Source of the DNA: Paralithodes platypus
Taxonomy: Eukaryota > Arthropoda > Malacostraca > Decapoda > Lithodidae
Reading direction: 5' to 3'
Assembly: GCA_032716605.1 (NCBI GenBank)
Contig: CM064505.1
Span: 51,023,985-51,087,984, forward strand
Length of the DNA: 64,000 nucleotides
Below, one piece after another: positions 1-11,175 of this stretch. Under the pieces are notes generated by a model. The model ran no database searches. It saw only the letters and a program-made list of their open reading frames with translations, and was not told the DNA's origin. The translations under genes were made by a program, and so were the position numbers. Every line of letters begins with the position of its first letter. Position 1 is the stretch's first letter.

Positions 1-690
1 GTCTGTACCCTTCCGTTCAACCCATGGTTGTACCCTGTGACCCTTAAATACACGCGACCCCGATCTATACAGATGGTTGGTCGTGGTTATTTCACACACT
101 TTCCCCGCCTATCCACCCCTAGGTGTGGCTCCTGTGTTGCTCACACTCATTATTTTTTACAGCCTGGTCATTGGACCGCTCCCCCCGGGCTCCGCAGGTG
201 TACGGTTCCGCCTCCTGGGCGGTAGTGTCCGTCCTGATCTTTGGCTGTCCAGTCTGCACTCAAGGCGGTCCAGTCCGCGCTTCAGGCGGGAACGTCCGTC
301 TACCTTCTGCCACCACCTTCCAACCTTCTACTGGGTTGTCAGGTACTAGCTTAGGCATTTTTTGGTAGTGGGGTATTTATCCTTTCTAGGGAAAGGTGCC
401 CTGTTCACTAGGGCTGGACTCCACTCTGATTTGGGCTCCAGCTCTGGTGCTCAGGGTTTTTGTGTGGGGGGTTCCTGATCCTTACTGTACCATGACCATC
501 ATTGCTATACTGCACGATACTTGTCAGTTCGGCTATATTCATCCTGTCTATGCCATGACCATATTGCTATACTGCTCAATACCTGTCATTTTTAATGCTT
601 TTGTGGATTATAAATATGCTATACTGCTATATTGCTATAGACACTGTTTTCACTTCCACTAGTTCTAACAGTCCCCGTATTTTCTAGTCC
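1..690 (+). other. Leader region of element A
   Basis: No convincing coding sequence. It holds degenerate repeats of TTGCTATACTGC around 501-620 and a repeated 'CAGTCYGC..TCAAGGCGG' type phrase around 255-300. The sequence just before the gag ATG (pyrimidine-rich, ending TTTTCTAG at 688) resembles a splice acceptor, in the same relative place as the acceptor in copies B, D and E. A donor is not clear. The short overlapping ORFs here are not supported. Confidence 0.4.
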
Positions 691-695
691 TCACG

Positions 696-2254
696 ATGCC
701 GCCCAACCGCTGCTTCCATCCCACCTGTCCTCGGGATGCCATGCAGGGACATGGGGAATGTTGCCTCCACGCGGCGTGCTATACTACTGATGTATACGAC
801 CCTCGCCGTTGTGGAGTTTGCCTCACTGCCCTGCTGGATCTCGAGCGCCGACCTGATTCTGTGGAAGGGGGGCACGCTCGTGATACTCTCCGTGCCACCT
901 GGTCCACCATCTCCTGCCATGTGCGGGAAGTTCTGCACCATGTCCCCTCCTTCCGGGAAGATATTGTACGGGTCCTCCTGGGCGCTGAGGCTCCCTTGTC
1001 TGACCGTCACCGCCCTTCTGCCCTTGCCGGTCCCAGTGGGGCTACACCTCGCCCCCCTAGGAAACGAGCCCCAGATAGGTGGCGGCCTCATGTGTCGGAC
1101 CACTCTACAGCGTCGGAGGCTACAAGGAGGAAGAAGTGTCGCCACTCCCGCTCTTCTTCTCGATACCTTTCAGCGTCACCTGCTGTACGTGATGGTCACC
1201 CCTCCCAGAAAGACAACTGGGTCGACAACATTCAGGGCCAAGAAGAGGCTGACCCAGGTGGCTCGTGGCCTCTCCTCCTCACAGTACCACTCCCATCCTG
1301 GAGAGGGAACTACTTGCCACCTCCTCTACTGCTGCTGTGACCCTGTTCGACGCACCACTGTCTGGCTCCCGGCGCTCCAGGGGAACTGGTCTGTTCCCTG
1401 TCCCCTCCTGCTCCAATGCCTTCTGTGTCGCCGCTGCCCTGCGGTCAACCCTCTCCTCCTGAGGTCCCAGATCTGTCTCTGCCATCTGTCCTTGGGCATG
1501 TCTCGCCGCTCCGTGACGATGTCCTCGAGGTTGAGGTCCGGGACTCTGAGAGGATAGAGGAGGACGAGGTGGACAGGCAGGAGGACATTGAGGAGTTGCA
1601 CGAGGATGAGATTTCGGGGGAGGACGGCGTAGTTTCGGAAGCCTACCATTCCTCTTCTTCGGACTCTTCCTCTGTTCGTGAGCGCAGGCACCACAGGAGA
1701 GAGGTACCTCCTTCGCCGTCTTCTCCGCTGTCTCCTCCTCCGCCCGGTATAGCTGCGGAGGTTGGGGTCCTCAGGCAGGAGATGTCCTCCATGCAGGCAT
1801 CCATGGCCTCCTTGAGAGCGGGCGTCCTGGAGGACGTCAAGGCGGCTATGGTTGAGCTGCGGGCTCCGGTGGGGGCTCCTAACCCTGTTCTTCCTCCGAC
1901 GCCTGTGGTGGTTCCCTTGCCGCCTCTCACCGCTCATCTCGCCATCCGTCCTACCGTCACCACTGATGCTCACATCGCCTCTCCTACTCCGTCACCAGCC
2001 CCTGCACCGCCACCTACTTTCATCCTGCCGGGAGTGGGCCAGGATTTGGTCTCCCAGCCTCTCTCTGTCCCTGCCCTCTCCAAGTTTCGCATACCCAAGA
2101 GGAACCTCCCATCTCTCTATGGGGAGTCGGTGGCTTGGCGGACGGTCACTGCCACCCACCAGGAGAGGGCGGTTGATCTCCTGCATGGTGAGCGGGCGGT
2201 TCCGGAAGGCTGGACTGTCCAAGTCAACGATAAACACGCCTTCCGGGCCGTTAA
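696..2254 (+). pseudogene. Gag-like protein of element A, N-terminal and middle part
   Basis: Starts at an ATG at 696. Residues 1-45 carry a Cys/His cluster (C6, C11, H19, C22, H25, C28, C39, C42) with the same spacing as the gag N-terminus of copy E, suggesting two bound zinc ions. A basic Ser/Arg-rich stretch follows, then an acidic segment near 1530-1640, a Ser-rich and Pro-rich linker, and a segment near 2080-2250 that matches the central gag region of D and E. The frame has a TGA at 1338 (or two compensating frameshifts around it). It is cut at about 2254 by LINE-1 copy 1 and resumes at 4720. The role is inferred from position: structural/nucleic-acid-binding protein of the retroelement particle. 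Confidence 0.65.
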
Positions 2255-2636
2255 TTCTTACAGTTTCTTACAGTAGATCCTCTGGAAAAAGGCAAACTAG
2301 GACTGTGTATCCAGCTCAGTGCCAGTACATGCACTACTGCGGTCGATCACTGTGTTGGCGGCAGCGGCAGCAGACGCAACATTTTTACTATTCTGTATTT
2401 TTGCTTTATAATCAAACTTCAAATCTTGTCTTCCCCATGCTTTATCAAGATTACTTTCAAACTTCCTTATTGATTCGGAATCGACTACATACTGGGGCAG
2501 TACGTTCCACTCATTTACCACTCTATCACAAAATTAGTTCTTTGCCTTTTCAAGCCTATTTCTTTCTTTGTAAATTTTCTTAGAGTGTCCTCTCGTTCTT
2601 GTTCCCTCCCGCATCAAGAAGATACCTTCACACACA

Positions 2637-3274
2637 TGATTATACAAGATAATTTGTCGCCAGAGAAACATATTAACAAGCTCTTTAGCGGAATGTATGC
2701 AATGGCCGGGAATATGAAAGTTGCTCTGAACTACTTGGATGAGACCATGGTAGCGAAAATTATGAAGAGTATGATTAGACCAAGATTGGAGTATGCAGCA
2801 GTGGTGTGGTCCCCGCATCTAAAGAAGCATATTCACAAGTTAGAAAGAATCCAGAGAGCAGATACTAGATTGGTTCCAAGTCTCAGAGAACTGCCATATG
2901 AAGGGAGGCTAGACAAATTAAATCTATCAAGTTTAAAAGAGAGGAGAGAGAGGGGAGACATGATAATGATGTACAAATGCACCCGGGGGCTGGAGAGGCT
3001 GGATAGGGAGGATATGTTATTATGGATACAGGAATAACTAGAGGCCACAGCTACAAAGTAAAAAGACCTACCTGCAAGAATGATATCAGGAAGTTTAGCT
3101 TCCCCTATAGATGTATTGACAAATGGAATGGGCTGGAGGAGGAGGTGGTGGGGGCAAGGAACATCCATATTTTCAAGATTTTTTTTTTATAAAAAGTAGA
3201 CTGAGAGACGGGACAACACGAGCTTAGCTCAACTCCTGTAAACTACAATTAGGTAAATACAATTAGGTAAATAC
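2637..3274 (+). mobile_element. LINE-2a, 5'-truncated 3' end of a LINE-2 copy
   Basis: Plus-strand 3' fragment matching 21687-22333 of the near full-length LINE-2. It encodes the RT thumb and C-terminus (RPRLEYAAVVWSPH, RIQRADTRLVPSLRELPYEG) and ends in two copies of the AATTAGGTAAATAC tail. It lies inside LINE-1 copy 1; LINE-1 copy 2 shows the empty site (CACACATCCTCATC). Target duplication is at most 2-3 nt. Confidence 0.88.
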
Positions 3275-3305
3275 ATCCTCATCATACTTTCCTGACACTA
3301 TCTTA

Positions 3306-3438
3306 ATTAAAATGTAAAACTTGCAAACCAAACAAACCAAAACTGGGACAAGGACAATATAAAGTCAAATTAAATTATCAAATTCGCTATGTGGCAACAA
3401 CGCTTACTAAAATGAAAATTATTAAATAAAAGAACACA
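3306..3438. other. AT-rich insertion of unknown type within LINE-1 copy 1
   Basis: LINE-1 copy 2 lacks this ~130 bp block (its sequence passes directly from CACTATCTTA to AAAGTCTC). It is AT-rich with short A-runs and a CAAACCAAACAAACC stretch. No terminal repeats or coding potential recognised. Confidence 0.5.
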
Positions 3439-4719
3439 AGTCTCTATCATATCCCCTCTCTTTCTCCTATATGCCAGTGTCGGAAGTCCCAGTGTCCTCA
3501 ACCTCTGTTCATAGCCCGCGTTCTTCAACGTTGGTACTAGCTTTCTAGCTCTCCTCTGCACTTTCTCCACTGCTTCTATATCCTTTACCATATATGGAGC
3601 CCACACCTGGTTCGCATATTCCAGGTGCGGCCTAACCAGCGCTGTATAGAGATTCCTGAATATTTCTTCGTCAAGTGACACAAATGTCCTCCTTATCAGC
3701 CCTACAATTCTATTGGCTTTGTTTATCTTTTCCGCTAAATGTTCTGAGAAATTTAACATATTGTCTATCACTACTCCTATATCCTTTTCTGCATTCACTT
3801 CCTCCATCGCTTCATACATACTGTATCCTACCTTGTCTATCTTGCTAGTCCCAATCCGCATGTACTTGCATTTTTTTGGATGAAAAGGCATTAACCAATG
3901 TTCAGACCATCCCTTCATGCCCTCCACATCTCCTTGAAGAAAACCTACATCTTCCTTACTCCTCACTCTTCTATACAGCTTAGTGTCATCTTCATACAGG
4001 TATATCTCACTTCCATTGGTTATAACTTCAGGTAAGTCGTTGATAAATATAACGAACAGTAATGGTCCCAACACAGATCCCTGAGGTACCCTACTTGTAA
4101 TTTCCCTCCACCCCGAGCCTATTCCATTCACCAGTACCCTCTGTCTCCGATCTTTCAGGAAGGCTTCTATCCATTTCACACATTTCTTCCCTATACTATA
4201 GCTTCTAACTTTCTCTATTAACCTTTTATGTGGGACCTTATCAAAGGCCTTCATAAAATCGCAATATACCACGTCTATAACATCACTATCCTCCAGAATT
4301 TGCATCCAATTATCTACCACCTTAATTAGCTGTAGTACCGTCGACCTCCCCGGCAAGAATCCGAACTGTCTCCCACTGAAAAGTTGGTTTGATTTCATAT
4401 GCTCCATTATTCCTTCTCTAATTACCGTTTCCATTAGTTTACACACAACACTTGTCAAACTGACTGGTCTATAATTTCCTGGGTCATTTCTCTTTCCCTT
4501 CTTAAATATAGCTGTTATGTTCACTTCTCTCCAGTCCATCGGCATTTGTCCTGTATTAAAAGATACCTCAAATAAAAAAATTAATGGCTCTACTAACATC
4601 TCACCTCCTTCCTTTATGATTCTTGGATGTATCCCATCCGGTCCCGGGGACTTACTTCTGTTCATTTTTTCTATAGCCCTCCTTATTCTAGATTGGGAAA
4701 ACTCTATTAGTTCTAGTGC
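3439..4719 (-). pseudogene. LINE-1 copy 1 reverse transcriptase (partial)
   Basis: Encodes most of a non-LTR reverse transcriptase. In order: SKSPGPDGI, NYRPVSLTS, FGFLPGRST, YCDFMKAFDKVPH, VPQGSVLGPLLF and the catalytic block, followed by the thumb segment with HLEYANQVWAPY. The catalytic Y-A-D-D of this family reads Y-E-D-D here (copy 2 keeps YADD), so this copy is probably inactive. Endonuclease and ORF1 are absent because of 5' truncation. Clade assignment (CR1/jockey superfamily) rests on motif wording only. Confidence 0.85.
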
Positions 4720-5822
4720 AGAGGGCCTGGTTCCTGAGGTGGACGTGAGGGTGTACCCGAACCGAATGGATATGCATTTCTTTACCTACCGGCCCTCGGT
4801 TGCGTCCTCCACCGTCACAAAGCCTTGGGCGGATTATTCCCGCACGGACATCTATGCGGACGTTAACAACCTGGCGGCAATCTCAGGGGTTAACCGCCTC
4901 CTGAATGAGCGCGACAAGGAAGGGGTCCTAATGCTGCGGCTGCCTCATTTGGGTGCGGGCCCCTGGGGGGAGTGGCTAGAGGAGGCAGTGGATTTTGGCT
5001 GGAAGTCTTCAGAGGGTTCTTCCACCATCCCCCCTCCAGAGTCCACATTCGTGTCTGGGCTGGTCCTGGGATCGTCTGGCTATCCTGAAAGGGCATGGGC
5101 TTGGATCAACGCGTCGAAGCTCTGTCGATGCTCTCCCATACTCCTTCTTCACGGCCCCTGACAAGCCAGCCATAGAACGGGACTTCCGACTCCGCCAATG
5201 CTTGGACCGTCAACTCTCCTCCCTCCTCAGTCAGCTGGAGCTGGCCGAGGTTATGCTACGTTTGATTGAGGCCATGCCGCCTGGGGACCACCGGCAAGGC
5301 TTTGAACATGTGAGGCGGGTCTACCTCCAACTGGCCCTCAATGGTTTTGTAGACGTCCACCACTCCCTTCATGAGGCCACCCGTTGCAGGCAAGCCCTCC
5401 GGGTTGCCTTCTGCAAAAAAGCACCCTCCGACGTCAAGATCCGTCTCCTCCTGACCGAGCTATTGTCACCAGGCTTGTTCACGGAGGAGGCATGGAGGGT
5501 GGCTTATTTGCAGGCGGCTGGAGATGCTTATGCCTCCCTCAGGAAGGATGCGGCAAAGCCCTCGTCGTCCTCTACCACCCGCGGTCGCGGGGGCCGGGCT
5601 GGCCTGGATAAAGGCCGCAAGACGTTCAGCTCGGGGAGAGGTAAAGGCCGCGGGGGACATGGATCTACGTCCTTCCGCGCCTACAGGTCCCCGGACCGCC
5701 GTCTCCGTCAAGAGGGTGCACGGCAGTGGCAGCGTCCGGGACCTTCCTCTTCAAGTGCGGCGCCCCGGCAGGTGGAGGACAGGCCGGTGCTTGAGTCCCA
5801 TCAACCGTTTCGGGGTGGTGGT

Positions 5823-5853
<31 letters not shown>

Positions 5854-5872
5854 CGTGGTGGTAAATTCCACC
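4720..5872 (+). pseudogene. Gag-like protein of element A, C-terminal part
   Basis: Continues the gag interrupted at 2254. The first part (to about 5120) includes PHLGAGPWGEWLEEAVDF, matching the GQLGPGPWVDWETEAQNF block of copy E. A frameshift near 5120-5140 moves it to the frame running to 5864, which matches the helical domain of E gag (from THLDREFRLR on) and ends in an Arg/Gly-rich basic tail before a 31-nt G run. No nuclease or protease motif is seen. Gag-like by position and by similarity to the other DIRS copies here. Confidence 0.65.
5823..5853 (+). repeat. 31-nt poly-G tract
   Basis: Uninterrupted G run directly after the gag C-terminal tail of element A. Polymorphic in principle; it also makes spurious Gly-, Pro- and His-rich ORFs on both strands. 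Confidence 0.95.
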
Positions 5873-6039
5873 ATGACAAGTCCAAGAGGGACTACACGAC
5901 AACAAAATTGTAGTTCTTCCTGGGCAGTCCCCTCTCCCTCCTCCCGACTGTTTCCTCGAGTCGGTGATGGGCATAACTCAAGGCGCCCGCACCGGCTTCT
6001 TCCACCCACACTACCGACACTGGCCCCGTCGGTCGTGGG

Positions 6040-7810
6040 ATGGTAAAGCGGGGTCTGTCCTGGAGGTCCCGGCCTCCTCTTAGGTGCCCTCCCCGGCATC
6101 GACCAGTGTCTCAGGAAGTGGCCAAAGTGATACGGTCCGTGCAGGAGGAGGATGTAATCACCGAAATACCATCACATCACAAGGTATTTCTTTCTCATGT
6201 TTTTCTGGTACCCAAGAAGGACTGCGATGCGATGAGACCAGTGGTAGATCTGTCGGTGCTCAACAAGCATATCGTGAACACCCATTTCAGGATGTTGACT
6301 ATCAATCAAGTATGACTGGCACTCCGCCGTTCTGGGTGTCTTGGGTGGTGACCCTGAACCTGAAGGATGCTTATTGGCATGTGCCGACGGCTCCTCGGTT
6401 CCAGGGTTACCTCGCTCTTCAGTCAGGTCAACAGGTGTTCACGTTCGACAGACTACCATTCAGTCTCAACATCGCGCGGGTCTTTTACGAAACTCGTAAA
6501 ACAGGCTCTGGATCCTCTGCTTCGTCAGGGGATTCAGATCCTGTTTTACTTGGACGATTGGCTCATCGCCGCAGACTCTCCATCACATTGTGTACAGGAC
6601 ACACTCACAGTAGTCAAGCACATCACAAACCTAGGGTTCAGACTAAACATTCCCAAGTCGTGCCTCACGCCGTCGCAAGAAGTGACGTGGGTGGGCCTGC
6701 ACTGGGACCTCAAAAGCGCTCTTGTCTCCCAGAGCCTGGTGAATGCGGCAAAACTTCGAAGGAAGCTCTTTGCCGTGTTGCACTCGGTCACGATCACAAG
6801 GAAACTCTGGGAATCCCTGGTGGGATCTTTAAATTGGGCGGCTCTGACCGTGCCTTTAGGCCGGCTCAGGCTCAAGTGTCTGATTCAACTGGGCAACAGG
6901 CACTTCCCTCTCTCGCCCCCCATCGGCTTTGGCCGGTGCCGCGCTCAATACACCTGAAACTGTCACACTGGGTCGCTCGGGGAACGCTCACTGCTGCAGT
7001 GCCCTGGACCACTCCGCCGCCGACCATCTGGATAGACACCGATGCGTCGAGCGAAGTGGGGTGGGGCTATCACTCAAACATGGGTCATCAAAATCAGGGC
7101 AGGTGGTCACATCTCTCACACCTACACATCAATGCCCTGGAACTGTTAGTGCCGTTGTTCTTCCTGAGGGATCACGGGCAAGTCTGTGGCCTTCAGGATG
7201 GACAACATGTCCACGGTTCATTGCATTCAAAAGCAGGGCTCCTCCAGGTCTGGGGTCCTCCTGGGCCTGGCGGAGAAATTGTTTTACGAGGCCGACATTC
7301 ACAGCATTACCCTTCATGCGACATACCTGCCCGGGACTGCCAATCTTTGGGCGGATGCTCTGTCAAGGGGACAGAGCACCCAGGTAGAGTGGTCATTAAG
7401 ACAAAGCATTTTCGACAACCTAGCCACCTCCTGGGGCCATCCGCAGGTGGACTTGTTCACCTCTCACGAGACGAACAACCTACCGGACTTCCTTACCCGC
7501 TGGTTTTGCATTCCAGCGGGGGGGCCGGATGCTTTCAGCGAGGATTGGAACAGGTGGCAGTCGATTTATGCATTTCTTCCACCAGATGCACTCTTAATGT
7601 GCAGAGTCCTCCACAGGCTGAGTGAGTACCGTGGCAGGGTTTGGTTGATCGCGCCCCTCTGGCCGGCACAAGCCTGGTACGCTCAGCTGAAGCGATGGTG
7701 CCCGAGCCCTGTTCCCCTTCCTATCTCAAGTTTCCACTTGGGGCAGGGTGGAGACCTATGGACCTCGTTGGCATTCACATCATGGATGTTTGTGAGGCAA
7801 GGTGGTTACT
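6040..7810 (+). pseudogene. Element A RT / RNase H / methyltransferase-like polyprotein
   Basis: DIRS-type polymerase with at least four frameshifts. Recognisable in order: RPVVDLSVLNKH and FRMLTINQ (RT fingers, 6225-6310), NLKDAYWHVP (6355-6385), catalytic YLDD (about 6550), RNase H starting WIDTDASSEVGWG (about 7030), a glutamate in ALELLVPLFF, FRMDN (about 7195) and LWADALSRG (about 7345), then a C-terminal domain with HPQVDLFTSH and a PPDALLM segment resembling the Dam-related methyltransferase-like domain of DIRS elements. The frame hops (frame 1, 3, 1, 3, 1) make it non-functional. All RT and RNase H catalytic residues I can identify are still present. Confidence 0.8.
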
Positions 7811-8945
7811 GACTTTTGGACGAAGCTTGACTGATATGCTTAATCAGCACTGGACTAAGGCTACATGAAAGACTTACGAGTCTCATTGGAAGAGTTTCAC
7901 TACTTGGATCAATGACACTGAACAAACAGTTCCTTGGGTAGCTTTGGTGTTCCACTATCTTAATCACTTGTTTGGGACACGCATTAACATGTACAACACC
8001 ATTAACCCTTTGGTGCACCTATAGTTTCCAATCAAGTTTTTTTCCCACTCCCTAAGTATATCTCAGCTCACTCAGGGCCAGTTTTGTGCCCAGCGATAAT
8101 TTGTTTCTGTGACGTTTTTATCCACCAAAAAATCCTTGTACAGTATTTGGATCAATGAGGTACTATCGGCTTTGTTATTGATTGAACTTGAAGATAAGCA
8201 AATAAAAACATAGAATAAATACAAAACAACCACATTGGGGCATTCCGAAATAAGAATTGTAAACAAAAAATCGAAATACCTTATCTCCAACTCGCGCTAG
8301 CTCAAAATTTTGTCGACAACATTTTTGATTTGCATACATATATGGAAGCGGAATTTAATGAAAATTCCACTGGTAACTTCAGAATTACTATAAATCAAAT
8401 AGTTACTGAGATACACGAATAAACGTGAAAGTATCGAAAAACACACTGAGCTGTACTCTGCTCTCTTCCCAGCCAGCCGTGAGTAAACCGTTAAACTGAG
8501 GGGGTTGCCAATACATTGAACTAGACTTAATACTTAATATATATGCCAAATATGACGCGCGTCAGACGAAAACTTAATTTTTGGCGAATATTTTTAAGTT
8601 TTATGACGCTAAACGAGTCATCGTGCTCTTAGGGGGTAAATACCCTAATGACGCACATAGAGTCATCGTGCGCCCAAGGGTTAAGAACCACGTGTCTGCC
8701 ATTAAGGAGCCTTTTGAAGCCGTTACGGGGCTGGTGCTTCCTTCAAAGGAACTAGCATATTTCATGAAAGCCTGTTTTAGGCTTTAACCGCCCCCTCGCC
8801 AAATACCACCACAATGGTCTCTGGCGAAGGCTCTGGGGCTCCTTACTTCACCCACTTACACTACTAACACAACACCTGAGCGCTTGTTAACTTGGCAAGT
8901 GCGCAGCCTATGTATTGAGCACCATGCTCTGGTGCGGAGGTATTT
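7773..8945 (+). pseudogene. Element A tyrosine recombinase, N-terminal part
   Basis: Matches the N-terminal, SAM-like DNA-binding domain of the recombinases of copies C, D and E: YESHWKSFTTWI, VALVFHYLNHLF, then (after removing the 8006-8680 insertion) a segment containing KNHVSAIKEPFEAVTG and MKACFRL. There are stops at about 7867 and 8786. It overlaps the end of the RT ORF in another frame, as in E. It is cut at about 8945 by a 5.8 kb block of insertions; the catalytic half resumes at 14786. Confidence 0.7.
8006..8680. mobile_element. piggyBac-like non-autonomous element (675 bp)
   Basis: Begins CCCTTTGGTGCACC and ends with the imperfect inverse CGTGCGCCCAAGGG, flanked on both sides by TTAA (8002-8005 and 8681-8684). 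TTAA target duplication with CCC..GGG ends is the hallmark of piggyBac-type elements. Excising it restores the recombinase frame of element A exactly (..NTIKNHVSAI..). The right end has two direct copies of GAGTCATCGTGC. There is no transposase ORF; the interior is AT-rich. Confidence 0.88.
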
Positions 8946-11025
8946 ACAGTACAGTTTCTTACAGTAGATCCTCTGGAAAAAGGCAAACTAGGCCTGTGTA
9001 TCCAGCTCAGTGCCAGTACTTGCACTACTGCGGTCGTTCACTGTGTTGGCGGCGGCGGCAGCAGACGCAACATTTTTACTATTCTGTATTTTTGCTTTAT
9101 AATCAAACTTCAAATCTTGTCTTCCCCATGCTTTATCAAGATTACTTTCAAACTTGCTTATTGATTCGGAATCGACTACATACTGGGGCAGCGCGTTCCA
9201 CTCATTTACCACTATCACAAAATGAGTTCTTTGCCTTTTCAAGCCTATTTCTTTCTTTGTACATTTTCTTTGAGTGTCCTCTCGTTCTTGTTCCCTCCCG
9301 CATCAAGAAGATACCTTCACACACATCCTCATCATACTTTCCTGACACTATCTTAAAAGTCTCTATCATATCCCCTCTCTTTCTCTTATATGCCAGTGTC
9401 GGAAGTCCCAGTGTCCTCAACCTCTGCTCATAGCCCGCGTTCTTCAACATTGGTACTAGCTTGCTAGCTCTCCTCTGCACTTTCTCCACTGCTTCTATAT
9501 TCTTTACCATATATGGAGCCCACACCTGGTTCGCATATTCCAGGTGCGGCCTAACCAGCGCTGTATAGAGATTCCTGAATATTTCTTCGTAAAGTGACAC
9601 AAATGTCCTCCTTATCAGCCCTACAATTCTATTGGCTTTGTTTATCTTTTCCGCTAAATGTTCTGAGAAATTTAACTTATTGTCTATCACTACTCCTATA
9701 TCCTTTTCTGCATTCACTTCCTCCATCGCTGCATACATACTGTATCCTACCTTGTCTATCTTGCTAGTTCCAATCCGCATGTACTTGCATTTTTTTGGAT
9801 GAAAAGGCATTAACCAATGTTCAGACCATCCCTTCATGCCCTCCACATCTCCTTGAAGCAAACCCACATCTTCCTTACTCCTCACTCTTCTATACAGCTT
9901 AGTGTCATCCGCATACAGGTATATCTCACTTCCATTGGTTATACCTTCAGGTAAGTTGTTGATAAATATAACGAACAGTAGTGGTCCCAACACAGATCCC
10001 TGAGGTACCCCACTTGTAATTTCCTCCACCCCGAGCCTATTCCATTCACCAGTACCCTCTGTCTCCTATCTTTCAGGAAGCCTTCTATCCATTTCACACA
10101 TTTCTCCCCTATACTATAGCTTCTAACTTTCTCTATTAACCTTTTATGTGGGACCTTATCGAAGGCCTTCATAAAATCGCAATATACCACGTCTATTACC
10201 TCACCATCCTCCAGAGTTTGCATCCAATCATCTACCACCTTAATTAGCTGTAGTACCGTTGACCTCCCCGGCAAGAATCCGAACTGTCTCCCACTGAAAA
10301 GTTGGTTTGATTTCATATGCTCCATTATTCCTTCTCTAATTACCGTTTCCATTAGTTTACACACAACACTTGTCAAACTAACTGGTCTATAATTTCCTGG
10401 GTCATTTCTCTTTCCCTTCTTAAATATAGCTGTTATGTTCGCCTCTCTCCAGTCCGTCGGGATTTGTCCTGTATTGAAAGATACCTCAAATAACATTTTT
10501 AATGGCTCTAGTAACATCTCACCTCCTTCCTTTATGATTCTTGGATGTATCCCATCCGGTCCCGGGGACTTACTTCTGTTCATTTTTTCTATAGCCCTCC
10601 TTATTCTAGCATGGGAAAACTCTATTAGTTCTAGTGCTGGTGCCTGTTTGATGGGAATAGTAGGCACTGCATCAACCGACTCCACTGTTAGTACCTCCCC
10701 AAAGTATTTCCCCAGCACCTCTGCTTTCTCCTTATCAGTTTCTGCTCTATTCCTATCATCCAAGTCTCCTATCAGTTCTGGGATACCTACTCTTCTTGTT
10801 AACTTTTCCTGAATATACTTCCAGAATATTTTTGGATTATCCTTCACGTTTTTTGCAATCTCTCTCTCCCTCTCCTTCACCCCCCTCCTTGTCTCCCACC
10901 TTATTTTATTGTTTATTTGTCTGCGTTCCAGATCCACTTCTTTAGCTTCTATACTAGACCCCACTGTTTCCTTCACTAAAATAGTTATTTTACCATAAAT
11001 ATCATTAATACTTATCCATATGTGC
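8946..11025 (-). mobile_element. LINE-1 copy 2, CR1/jockey-superfamily LINE
   Basis: Minus-strand LINE of the same family as 2255-4719, less truncated. Its 3' end at 8946 has the same TTCTTACAG-type tail. Coding similarity continues upstream to about 11020. No ORF1 or endonuclease remains. It is inserted in the recombinase gene of element A. Confidence 0.85.
9190..11020 (-). pseudogene. LINE-1 copy 2 reverse transcriptase
   Basis: Reads from a linker after the (missing) endonuclease, rich in Lys/Arg/Glu, through the RT core: SKSPGPDGIHPRIIKEGGEM, NYRPVSLTSVVCKLMETVI, FGFLPGRSTV, FMKAFDKVPHKRL, VPQGSVLGPLLF and the catalytic YADDTKLYRRV, then the thumb and C-terminal tail (NEWNALPQYVVDSESI). 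A one-base deletion near 10021 (TTTCCTCC against TTTCCCTCC in copy 1) splits it into two frames; otherwise it is well preserved. Confidence 0.87.
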
Positions 11026-11175
11026 CTATTTTACGTTTAATATGAGGATAGTAACATGTTACAACAATAAAACAAGTGGAAAAAGTGTTTGGATGGTCAA
11101 AATCGCGAAATGAAAGTGAGAGTTTCATTCATCAAGTGTGAGCCAGCCTGCTCCACACCCTCCCCTCTCAAGGCT

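Larger units (their letters stand above)
2255..4719 (-). mobile_element. LINE-1 copy 1, 5'-truncated CR1/jockey-superfamily LINE
   Basis: Minus-strand non-LTR element, near-identical to the copy at 8946-11025. Its 3' end (low coordinate) carries two copies of a TTCTTACAG-type tail repeat read on the plus strand. The 5' truncation point is 4719, where homology to copy 2 stops and gag of element A resumes. It is itself interrupted by LINE-2a (2637-3274) and a further ~130 bp insert (3306-3438). No clean target-site duplication is visible. Confidence 0.85.

Noticed and set aside
736..1557. 273-codon ORF overlapping gag of A in another frame
   Set aside because: Lacks the zinc cluster and gag-like composition; the 696 frame carries the conserved Cys/His spacing.
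5665..6099. Antisense ORF with Pro- and His-runs
   Set aside because: Made by the 31-nt poly-G tract; no similarity to anything in the window.
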